64,000 bases of DNA from the NCBI RefSeq assembly GCF_007746075.1, contig NZ_CP036339.1, positions 930,001 to 994,000 on the forward strand, given 5' to 3'. Positions within the stretch are counted from its first letter, which is position 1. Each line of letters starts with the position of its first letter. Under the pieces are notes generated by a model. The model was given only the letters and a program-made list of their open reading frames with translations, made no database searches and had not been told where the DNA came from. Origin of the DNA: Lacipirellula limnantheis. GTDB lineage: Bacteria > Planctomycetota > Planctomycetia > Pirellulales > Lacipirellulaceae. The translations under genes were made by a program, and so were the position numbers. This document shows, piece by piece, positions 6,444 to 14,060 of the stretch.

Positions 6444-9158
6444 ATGAGTCGAACCCTTGTCTGCAAGGTTAGCCGCGGGATCGTGACGTGCTGGACGCTA
6501 GCGCTTCTCTCGTGGTGCAGTTTCAGCGTTGCGGCGGGCAATGCTGCCCAAGTGGGTGCGTTAGCAGGCGACGTCGACGCCGCGGAGGGTCCGGTCCCGG
6601 TGGGCTACGAGGCGCCGGACGGCGCATTGGCCGCTGACGGCATGCCCGCGGCCGACGTCGTTGAGTCGCTCCCCACGCCCGCCTCGACCTCGGCATCGAC
6701 GGACGCGAAGTCCCTGCCCGTAGCCACAAGCAACTCCGTCGTCACCGACGTGATCATGTTGATCGATGCGACCCAGAGCATGGCGTGGCCTTCCGGGCGT
6801 GAGCGCCGGATGGCGATCGCGCAGTGGTCGGCGCTCGATATCGCCGACGGCGTGCCGGAGAACATACCGGCTGCCTTCGTCGCGCTTCACGATGAAGCGA
6901 CGGCATTGCGCCAATTGCTGCCGTTGACGAACGACGGCCGCGGCCATTTGCGTCGAACCGTGATGCGCTTGGTTCCTGCCGGCGAGGGAAAGGTTGACAA
7001 GTTGCTGGTTGAAGCGAGGCGACTGCTCACGAGCAAGCCCGACGCGTCGCCGCTGATCGTGCTGGTGACCGACGGCGTCGACTGCGATCCGTTCAGCCAT
7101 GGCGCCCCGATCCGCGACTTGGCGCAGACGTATGGAGACCGGCTGTACTTTCAAGTGATTGGCGTTGGCGACAATCATGTGATTTCGGCGAAACTCCGCG
7201 ACCTCGCCAATCAAGCGGGAAGCCACGGCGAGTTCAGCAGCGTGAAGTCGCACGCCGAACTGCCGACGGCGCTCAGCCGTTGCCGTCAACTGTTTGAGCA
7301 GATCGGAGCTCAGCGCGCCGCGCGCGCCAAACAGCAGGCGGTCGACTTGGCGCACTGTCGCGCGGAACGCGTGACGCTCGCCGATCGAGTGGGGAAGCTA
7401 ACCAAGGAGACTGCTCAACTGAGCGGCGACTTGACCGTCGCGCAGGCGAAAATTGTTGAACTGAACCATACTGTCGAGGACCTGACCAAGGGGCGGAACG
7501 TCCTTTCCGATCGCGTCGTATCGCTAACGACGGACTTAGAGGCGGCGCAGCGTGACAACGCCAATTTGACGACCGACAACAAACGGCTGGAAGTGGAGAA
7601 GGCGCAGCTTATCGACGAAAGTGCTCATCGTTTGGGCGAGATCAATCGGCTGACCGAGGACAAGCACGCGGTGGAGCTAAGCCGCGATGGCTATCGCCGC
7701 GCTTACTGGACATGGCTGGTGCTGGCGCTGGCGTTTCTGTCGTTGTTGATCCTAGCGACGCTTCTCTGGTGGTTCCGGACGATTCGACTGCTTGATCGAC
7801 TGGCGGCCGTGACGAAGGAACGAGACGATTGGAAGAACGATCACTCGAGCCATTCGGTGAAGCTTGACGAGGCCAACGAGGACGTCCGCCGACTGGAGCA
7901 CAAGCTGGCCGAATGCCGCGATCGAGCCGGCGATTTGCAATCTGAACTCGACCACGCGCGTGACGACGCGGAACGGCTGGGCGACGAGAAGCGCCGTCTG
8001 AAGTGCGAGTTGGACGAATCGGAAACCCGCCGCCATGAATTGACTCGCGAACTTGATCGCTACAAAGACGAGTGCGGCGATCTGGGGCAAGATCAGACTC
8101 AGCTCAAGGCGCAGATCGAGGAGATGTCGGAACGGTACAAGCGGCTCAAACGCCGTTACGAAGAGTTGGAACAACGCGCCAGCGCTTCCCATCATGAGGC
8201 CGATCAAACTCGACAGTCTCTGGCGGAATGCCGAACGCAAGCGGGACGGCTGGAGGAGCGGCTCGATGCCTGCCACCAATCGAAAGGAGACCGCGACCGG
8301 CGGATCCATGAACTAGAGCACCTGGTTAGCGCCTCGCGGGAGGAAGCGCAGCGCCTTAGCGATAAACTGCGACGATGCCACGAACGCAACGAGCAACACT
8401 CGCAGGAACTCTTGCGAGCGAGCACGGCGGGCGCGGCGGCGGAAAGCCGAGCGCAACAACTGGAGCGAGCGCTGCATGAATGCCAGCGAGGTTCGCTGAT
8501 TTCCTCCGCTGCCGCGTCTCGCGCTGAACAAGAAGCGGCCTTTGCGGCGACGTTGGGCGCGACTCGCGAGATGGCCGCGAATGGGAAGCGTCACGATTGT
8601 TGCCACAATCATGCGCCGGCGCCGGCGCCAGTGATTGTCGCGCACAACACGCCCTCTCACTCGGCGGCCTCGCCATTGAGCGGATCGGCGCCGGTGGGCG
8701 GAGGCGTGCCGGGCGCGACGGCCGCCGGCGGGCCAGCAGGCACGTCAGGTCCTGGCGGCGTCGCTGCCGGTGCGCCATCGGCGCCGACTTCGGCCGCAGG
8801 TCCCGCCGCTGGCGGCGCATCGGGCGCGGCAAGTCCGGGCCCCGCGTCGAGCGGTTCAGCGGGACCAAGTTCTGGACCGACCGCGGGCCCAGCGGCAAGC
8901 GGCTCGCCTGGCGGCCCGGCGTCATCAGCCGGACCGGCGGCCAGTCCCGGTCCGGCCGGGGGATCGTCGGCGTCGGGCTCGCCCGCCGGTCCTGCTTCGG
9001 CGGCCGGCCCTGCAGCGGGGCCCGGCGGCGCGGCGGCGGCCAGCGGGGCCGCGACCGGAACTGCCGGCGCTCCAGGAGGTTCGTCTCCCAGCATTCCGGG
9101 CGCACCCGGCGGGGGTCTTGATTTACTCGATCTCGCGGGAGGCTTCCTCGGCCTCTAA
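6444..9158 (+). CDS. Membrane-anchored vWA-domain protein with coiled coil and Gly/Ala/Pro/Ser-rich tail
   Basis: A 904-residue protein of unknown job. Order of parts: a signal-like hydrophobic segment (about 14-32); a von Willebrand A domain (about 100-285) with a MIDAS-like DATQS and the strand LIVLVTDGVD; a heptad-rich coiled coil (about 290-415); one transmembrane helix (about 421-444, YWTWLVLALAFLSLLILATL); a second long coiled coil rich in Glu, Arg and Leu (about 450-690). It ends in a low-complexity tail (about 725-895) dominated by Gly, Ala, Pro and Ser. The vWA module would sit outside the cytoplasm and the tail inside, if the first segment is cleaved. The ATG at 6444 follows GGAG by 7 bases; a GTG at 6441 directly precedes it. 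The next gene follows after 48 bases and is the likely partner. Such vWA modules usually bind protein ligands through a metal ion. Confidence 0.8.
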   Translation: MSRTLVCKVSRGIVTCWTLALLSWCSFSVAAGNAAQVGALAGDVDAAEGPVPVGYEAPDGALAADGMPAADVVESLPTPASTSASTDAKSLPVATSNSVVTDVIMLIDATQSMAWPSGRERRMAIAQWSALDIADGVPENIPAAFVALHDEATALRQLLPLTNDGRGHLRRTVMRLVPAGEGKVDKLLVEARRLLTSKPDASPLIVLVTDGVDCDPFSHGAPIRDLAQTYGDRLYFQVIGVGDNHVISAKLRDLANQAGSHGEFSSVKSHAELPTALSRCRQLFEQIGAQRAARAKQQAVDLAHCRAERVTLADRVGKLTKETAQLSGDLTVAQAKIVELNHTVEDLTKGRNVLSDRVVSLTTDLEAAQRDNANLTTDNKRLEVEKAQLIDESAHRLGEINRLTEDKHAVELSRDGYRRAYWTWLVLALAFLSLLILATLLWWFRTIRLLDRLAAVTKERDDWKNDHSSHSVKLDEANEDVRRLEHKLAECRDRAGDLQSELDHARDDAERLGDEKRRLKCELDESETRRHELTRELDRYKDECGDLGQDQTQLKAQIEEMSERYKRLKRRYEELEQRASASHHEADQTRQSLAECRTQAGRLEERLDACHQSKGDRDRRIHELEHLVSASREEAQRLSDKLRRCHERNEQHSQELLRASTAGAAAESRAQQLERALHECQRGSLISSAAASRAEQEAAFAATLGATREMAANGKRHDCCHNHAPAPAPVIVAHNTPSHSAASPLSGSAPVGGGVPGATAAGGPAGTSGPGGVAAGAPSAPTSAAGPAAGGASGAASPGPASSGSAGPSSGPTAGPAASGSPGGPASSAGPAASPGPAGGSSASGSPAGPASAAGPAAGPGGAAAASGAATGTAGAPGGSSPSIPGAPGGGLDLLDLAGGFLGL

Positions 9159-9206
9159 CCGCGGTTCGAGCATCGACTCGCGTCACCATCCAGTGAGCCT
9201 TCCTCA

Positions 9207-10151
9207 GTGAGCCGCAACATGCGTATTCCTGCCCCAAACTTAGCCGTGTTTCCCGGCATTGAGGGAAACCTGGAAGGGATCGACGAAGTTCGACTGGAGA
9301 TTCAAATCGACTCGCCGAAAGTGGCGCTCGATGCGGTATTTAACATCGAGGAGTTACGCCGCCGAATTGAGGCGACGTTGAAGCGTTCGACACTCATTGT
9401 CAATCCAGTTGCTGCCCAAGCGCTGGTGGTGGGCGTTTACGTCGAACCTCGCGATTTCCCGCTTTCCACGGTTCAGAATCAGGTCATCGTCTTTTTTGTC
9501 TCGACCGCCTTGCGCGAAGTCGGAAAGTTGACTCGTACGCAACTCGGTCAGTCGCCGAAGCCGACCGAGAAAATCGTCGACAGTTGGCGGCATAAAGGAC
9601 TGCGCGGATTTACTCCGCTTAAAACGCCGGCCAAAAAACTTGGATCCATCCTATTCGCCGAGGTCGATTTGCAGGTTGACGAATTTATCGCCGCTTGGCG
9701 CCGTGATTCCATGGTCGCCGACTTCATGCCGCCAAGTCCTTCGCCGCTTGATCCTTTGGCTGGATTGCGTTGTTTGCGCATTCCTCTCGGCAGCGTGGAG
9801 TTAGCGAGTGAAGAGAAGACAGAGACGATTACCATCGTCAATCCGCCGCCGGGCGTGAACTCGACAATCGAAGTTAAATTCAAGCGTCCGGTAACGGCCG
9901 AACTTTATGCGGAAGTCTGCGGCCCATCGGCCATCATTGATGGTATGCAGCCGCTGATGACTTCCAGCGCCCAAGGGGCTGCCGCCGAGGTCAAGTTAAC
10001 GACGATCGCCGCCGATCCTGTGACCGCCGCCCCCGCGTTTCGGACAGAGTTTCTCTCACGGATCACGAAAGCGGCAGCGCCATCGGCGGTCACGCCGTCG
10101 GTGTTTCTGGAGGCCAACCGGGTGATGGGCGAATGGAAGTGGTTGCAGTAA
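9207..10151 (+). CDS. Hypothetical protein, partner of the vWA gene
   Basis: I do not recognise this 314-residue protein. It has no signal peptide or membrane helix, and is predicted mixed alpha/beta. The N-terminus speaks of a conserved fold start (PAPNLAVFPGIEGNLEGIDE). A later part (SVELASEEKTETITIVNPPP onward) looks like beta strands. The start shown is GTG; an ATG four codons later (9219) is an equally good choice, and neither has a strong Shine-Dalgarno sequence. It follows the vWA gene by 48 bases on the same strand, so co-transcription is likely. Codon use appears slightly less G+C-rich than its neighbours. Confidence 0.7.
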   Translation: MSRNMRIPAPNLAVFPGIEGNLEGIDEVRLEIQIDSPKVALDAVFNIEELRRRIEATLKRSTLIVNPVAAQALVVGVYVEPRDFPLSTVQNQVIVFFVSTALREVGKLTRTQLGQSPKPTEKIVDSWRHKGLRGFTPLKTPAKKLGSILFAEVDLQVDEFIAAWRRDSMVADFMPPSPSPLDPLAGLRCLRIPLGSVELASEEKTETITIVNPPPGVNSTIEVKFKRPVTAELYAEVCGPSAIIDGMQPLMTSSAQGAAAEVKLTTIAADPVTAAPAFRTEFLSRITKAAAPSAVTPSVFLEANRVMGEWKWLQ

Positions 10152-10260
10152 CTTTGCCAAGACAAAGAGCGACTGCCGCGCCTGGATGACGCAACGATCG
10201 TGAAGTTTCCCCAAAAATTTGTAACACGCATCACTTTCGTTTGGACTCGAGAATGACGAC

Positions 10261-10327
10261 CATATGGGAGATAGTTGGAGCCGGTTCCGCATTCGGGATG
10301 CGGCAAGATTGGCCAATACTCCATATG
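10261..10327. promoter_or_regulatory. Long nested hairpin before the PIG-L gene
   Basis: Outer arms CATATGG(G)AG and CTCCATATG pair over 9 bases with one bulge. Next in, TTGG pairs with CCAA, and the tip CCGCAT-tcggg-ATGCGG is a perfect 6-base stem. The structure ends 20 bases before the ATG at 10348. It could stop transcription from the upstream gene or regulate the deacetylase. There is no T-run. Confidence 0.55.
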
Positions 10328-10347
10328 CCCCACGCGGCTAGGTTTCC

Positions 10348-11127
10348 ATGCTTACACTCCCTACTCGCCGGGTTGCTCTCACTCTTCTAGCTCATCCCGA
10401 CGACGCCGAGATTCTCTGCGCCGGCACGCTCATCCGTCTGGCCGATGCCGGTTGGGAGATTCATATCGCGACCGTCGCCAATGGGGATTGCGGCACCACT
10501 TCGCGGACGCGCGCGGAAATTGCGCGGATTCGCCGGGCGGAGGGGATCGCCGGGGCGGCGGTCATTGGCGCGACGTATCACTGCTTGGAAGAGGGCGACC
10601 TGAACGTCGCCTATTCCAAGGAGACGATTCGCAAGACGCTCGATCTGTTTCGCGAGGTGGGGCCGACGCTGTTGTTCACCCATCCGCGGCATGATTACAT
10701 GCTCGATCACGAGCAGACCCACTTGCTGGCGCGGGGGGCGGCGTTCGGGTACGGGGCGCCGAATGCTTCGGCCAAGCCGCTGCTGGCGGGTTCGGCGATT
10801 CCGTGGCTCTACTACTGCGATCCGGTCACGGCGACCGATCCTTATACCGGAGCGCCGGTCACGCCTTCGACGTGGGTCGATATCAGCGGCCAGATGGAGC
10901 GCAAGGCGGAAATGCTCGCGTGCCATGCTTCGCAGCGCGAATGGCTGCGGGCGCACCACGGGATGGATGAATACATCGACGCGATGCGGCGGCACAACGC
11001 GGAGCGCGGGTCGGAGGTTGGCGCGGAGTTCGTCGAGGCGTTTGTGATGCACCGCGGGCATCCGTTTCCGCAGCATGATCTGCTGGCGGAGCTGTTCGGC
11101 GGGCGGTGGCAAACGGTGGCGCCGTAG
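10348..11127 (+). CDS. PIG-L/LmbE family deacetylase
   Basis: Zinc-dependent amidohydrolase of the family that removes acetyl from N-acetylglucosaminyl conjugates (BshB in bacillithiol, MshB in mycothiol, PIG-L in eukaryotic GPI synthesis). The metal site AHPDDAE (His16, Asp18-Asp19) sits in the first strand. The second metal block HPRHDYMLDHEQTH follows at about residue 111. The 259-residue length is normal, and no signal peptide is seen, so it is cytoplasmic. The substrate is not determined: the BshA-type partner GT4 is not adjacent, although a GT4 gene lies 5 kb downstream. A strong nested hairpin lies just upstream. Confidence 0.9.
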   Translation: MLTLPTRRVALTLLAHPDDAEILCAGTLIRLADAGWEIHIATVANGDCGTTSRTRAEIARIRRAEGIAGAAVIGATYHCLEEGDLNVAYSKETIRKTLDLFREVGPTLLFTHPRHDYMLDHEQTHLLARGAAFGYGAPNASAKPLLAGSAIPWLYYCDPVTATDPYTGAPVTPSTWVDISGQMERKAEMLACHASQREWLRAHHGMDEYIDAMRRHNAERGSEVGAEFVEAFVMHRGHPFPQHDLLAELFGGRWQTVAP

Positions 11128-11129
11128 GG

Positions 11130-11175
11130 GCGTCGGTTGTCGGCGGTCGTTGTCGGCGGTCATTCTCGGTTGCGA
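11130..11175. repeat. Short degenerate tandem repeat (GTCGTTGTCGGCG-like)
   Basis: About three units of 13-14 bases built on TTGTCGGCGGTC follow the stop of the PIG-L gene. The rest of the gap to 11301 shows nothing recognisable. Confidence 0.5.
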
Positions 11176-11301
11176 CTCTTGGCGGGCAGGCACGCCCGTG
11201 ATGGATGGCCGCAGAGACTAGCCGTCCGTCGCCGGCGGTGAGGCGAAAGCATTGCATGGGACCGACCATGAGCTTGTTCGCGTTCGCTGCGATTGACTGC
11301 G

Positions 11302-12807
11302 CTATTGCACACCCGCGGGTTCCTTCAATAAATTGCTGCCCGGCTCGAGTTCGCGTGAATTCTTCGCTTGCTCGCTGATTTCCTCGCGCTCGTTGCGCAG
11401 TCCCCCTTCAGAGCGAGTCATGGCCGGCGCCGAGGCGTCGGCCGGCTTGGGCTGTACGCGCGGGTGGTCGGCCGGCCGCGTTGCGGCGCGGGTCGGTTCG
11501 ACGATGGGAACTCCGAGCGGGAAGATGATTTCACGAGAATCGGGCATCGTGATGCCGGCTTCCGCGAGCTTGGCAATGATCTGACGCAGCGTCGCCGAAC
11601 GGACCTTCAGCCCGCTGAAGTCGCGCCCGTTGATCCAAAAGTAGGCGTGGATGTTGACGCCGGTGGGGGTCAATTCCTCGACCAGAATCAACGGTTCGGG
11701 GTCGGCCAGTACGGCCGGATGTTCGCGCAAGACTTTGAGCACCATCTCCTGCGTCTGCTCGATGGAGTCGTCGTAACCGATGCGAATGATGAAATCGAGA
11801 CGCCCATTCGGGTTGGCCGAGTGATTGCGAATGATGCTCTTGTAGATCGTGGCATTGGGAATCTGCACATGGTTGCCGTCGAGCGTCACGATGATCGTGC
11901 CGCGCGTGGTGACCTTCTGGACGAAGCCTTGATGGTCGGCGATGGTCACCAGGTCGCCGGCCTGGAACGGGCGCTGCATGCTGATCAAGATGCTGGCGAG
12001 GAAATTCTCGGCAATGTCGCGAAACGCGATGCCGATGATGATGCCAATGAGGCCCGTACCGCCAAGCACCGTGGCGGCGATTTGGGTCAGTCCGGAAATT
12101 CGCATGGCCAGGTAAAGGCCCACGATGATCACCGGCGCCGCGGCCGCCCGGGCTGCCACTTCGCTGAGCAAAGCGTTTTGAAACCGTCGCGCGCCGAGCC
12201 GCCGCGCACTCCGCGTCGCAACGATCGTGGCGACGAACGTGATCAGCAATACCAAGAGCGAAAGCACGAGCGCCGGCAGCGACTGCACAGCCGTCCGAGC
12301 CATCACGCGCAGCTGATCCCAGGCTGGCGAGAAGTCCCACGCCGACCGCTCGGCGACCGTCATGCGATTGACGACCGCGACGACGTCTTGCGTACTGCTG
12401 GCGAGCTTGGTCGCCCATTCCTTGCTTGACTCGCGGTTGGCGACGCCGTCGAGAAAGACAACCCCTTCTTCGGCTGATGCTTGCGGATCAGTGAACCACT
12501 TCGTCGCGGTAAGAATACGTTCCAAGCGCGCGGCGATATCAACGTCCTCGGCAACGGGCTGCACGTCGACCTTCGCGGGAACGGCGGCGGCAGCGGCCTC
12601 GGTTTCGGTAGCCTGGGGGTTTGCCGCGGCGGGCGCGGCCGCCGCGGGAGACGCCGCGTCCTGCGCCAGTGCTGGCTCAGAAAGAAAGCAGGAGAGCAGC
12701 GTGCTGAAGGCGGCGGCCAGTGCGAGCTGCGCCGCCAGCCTGCGGAGTTGCTGCGGCATCTCCGGTGCGTTGAAAGCATTCCGAACCATCAGCATGAAAT
12801 CGTCCAT
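11302..12807 (-). CDS. Mechanosensitive channel, MscS family, with N-terminal BON domain
   Basis: Predicted small-conductance mechanosensitive channel that relieves osmotic downshock through the inner membrane. Order: a signal-like hydrophobic segment; an Ala/Pro-rich linker; a BON-like domain (IAARLERIL ... GVVFLDGVA ... VVAVVNRMTV) that would lie in the periplasm; three membrane helices; the pore helix and MscS beta domain (GGTGLIGIIIGIAFRDIAEN, FQAGDLVTI, NATIYKSIIRNHS). A polar C-terminal tail of about 70 residues follows. The ATG at 12807 (MDDFMLMVRNAF) is preferred; the frame continues to a GTG at 12852. BON-MscS fusions are known, and BON is thought to bind phospholipid or outer structures. 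Confidence 0.88.
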   Translation of the reverse strand: MDDFMLMVRNAFNAPEMPQQLRRLAAQLALAAAFSTLLSCFLSEPALAQDAASPAAAAPAAANPQATETEAAAAAVPAKVDVQPVAEDVDIAARLERILTATKWFTDPQASAEEGVVFLDGVANRESSKEWATKLASSTQDVVAVVNRMTVAERSAWDFSPAWDQLRVMARTAVQSLPALVLSLLVLLITFVATIVATRSARRLGARRFQNALLSEVAARAAAAPVIIVGLYLAMRISGLTQIAATVLGGTGLIGIIIGIAFRDIAENFLASILISMQRPFQAGDLVTIADHQGFVQKVTTRGTIIVTLDGNHVQIPNATIYKSIIRNHSANPNGRLDFIIRIGYDDSIEQTQEMVLKVLREHPAVLADPEPLILVEELTPTGVNIHAYFWINGRDFSGLKVRSATLRQIIAKLAEAGITMPDSREIIFPLGVPIVEPTRAATRPADHPRVQPKPADASAPAMTRSEGGLRNEREEISEQAKNSRELEPGSNLLKEPAGVQ

Positions 12808-12990
12808 CCTCAAACGACCTTTAACTCCGCCATGGAGCCGCAACCGGTGCACTTGCCGTGCCGCGCTCGCCGCTGGCTCGCCGACGCCGACTTTTCCGCT
12901 GCAATAAGCCAGGATTCCCTAGAATGACCGCATTGCCTATCGTGGCTACCTGTTGCCCGCGTTGATCATTAGCCCGCCGACTGTTTGAAG

Positions 12991-13878
12991 ATGACGTTCG
13001 CTCGCCAAATCCTCGGCCGACTCCTGAGTGCCTACCATCATTTTGCTGATCGGGGCGGCACAATGCTGGCGGCGGCCGTGGCGTACTATCTCGCCTTCTC
13101 CCTGTTCCCGTTGATGCTGGTGCTCGTGGCGGGACTCGGTTGGGCGTTTCGGGCGACGGCCGTGGGCCACGATGCGCAGCAGCGCGTCCTCGCCGCGATT
13201 GCCGAACAGGGATCGCCGGCTCTTCGCGACCAGATTGAAGAGGCGTTCAACTCGGTCGAGCAACGGGCCGGGGCCAGCGGCACGTTCGGCATTGCCGTGC
13301 TGCTGGTGGCGGCGGTGGCGATGTTCACGCAACTCGACTACGCGTTCGATCGACTGTGGGATCGCCCCAGCGCCGGCGAGCAAGGACTCTGGAAATGGGC
13401 GACGAACCTCGCGTTCACGCGTCTTAAGGCGCTGATGATGCTGATTGGAGTCGGCGCGTTCGTAATCGCCGTGATGATCGCGTCGATCGTGTGGCAGGGC
13501 GTCGAGTCAGCCGTGCAGTCGACCGTCGACGTTCCCGCGTGGGTGCGACAAGCGAGCCAGCCCTTGGTTCACATCGTGCTGAACTTCCTCGCGTTCGCGA
13601 CGCTCTACGCATTCGTGCCCAAAACACATGTGCAGGCGAAGGCGGCCTGCGCCGGCGGGGTCCTGGCGGCGCTGCTGTGGGAAATCGGTCGGCAGCTCCT
13701 CGCCGCGTACGTGCTGAGACGAAACCTCCCGACGGCATACGGCGTGATCGGTTCGTTCATGGCGATCATGCTGTGGACTTACTACGCGATGATCGTCATT
13801 CTTTTTGGAGCGGCGTACGCGAAGCTCGTTAACGATGAGCGATCTGCGCCGAAGCTCGACCGTCCCGATCTTCCGTAA
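12991..13878 (+). CDS. YihY/BrkB family inner-membrane protein
   Basis: A 295-residue polytopic protein of the family once mislabelled ribonuclease BN; its true function is not established. The N-terminus shows the family feature of an amphipathic lead followed by GGTMLAAAVAYYLAFSLFPL. Six hydrophobic helices follow, with AVAMFTQLDYAFDRLW in the loop region and the C-terminal block PTAYGVIGSFMAIMLWTYY. The ATG at 12991 is taken; a TTG six bases upstream is also in frame. It is divergent from the MscS gene and reads toward the glycosidase-like gene, with a 182-base gap, so operon membership is uncertain. Confidence 0.9.
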   Translation: MTFARQILGRLLSAYHHFADRGGTMLAAAVAYYLAFSLFPLMLVLVAGLGWAFRATAVGHDAQQRVLAAIAEQGSPALRDQIEEAFNSVEQRAGASGTFGIAVLLVAAVAMFTQLDYAFDRLWDRPSAGEQGLWKWATNLAFTRLKALMMLIGVGAFVIAVMIASIVWQGVESAVQSTVDVPAWVRQASQPLVHIVLNFLAFATLYAFVPKTHVQAKAACAGGVLAALLWEIGRQLLAAYVLRRNLPTAYGVIGSFMAIMLWTYYAMIVILFGAAYAKLVNDERSAPKLDRPDLP

Positions 13879-14060
13879 GCGCGCTGCGGACTTCGCGCAC
13901 CGTGCGGCTGGATCAGCGTTGGACGGCGAGATGACATGTTATCTTGACGTTGCCGACGGACGGCGACGGGGAACGATCGGCATGCCGTGTGCAGCTTGTG
14001 GCGCTTTGGCCGCCTAGTTGCCCGAAAAACGCCCAGACGCCTGAGGGGCATTCAACCATC

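Noticed and set aside
8725..9100. Collagen-like Gly-x-y triple helix in the vWA protein tail
   Set aside because: The tail is Gly/Ala/Pro/Ser-rich but lacks a regular Gly every third residue.
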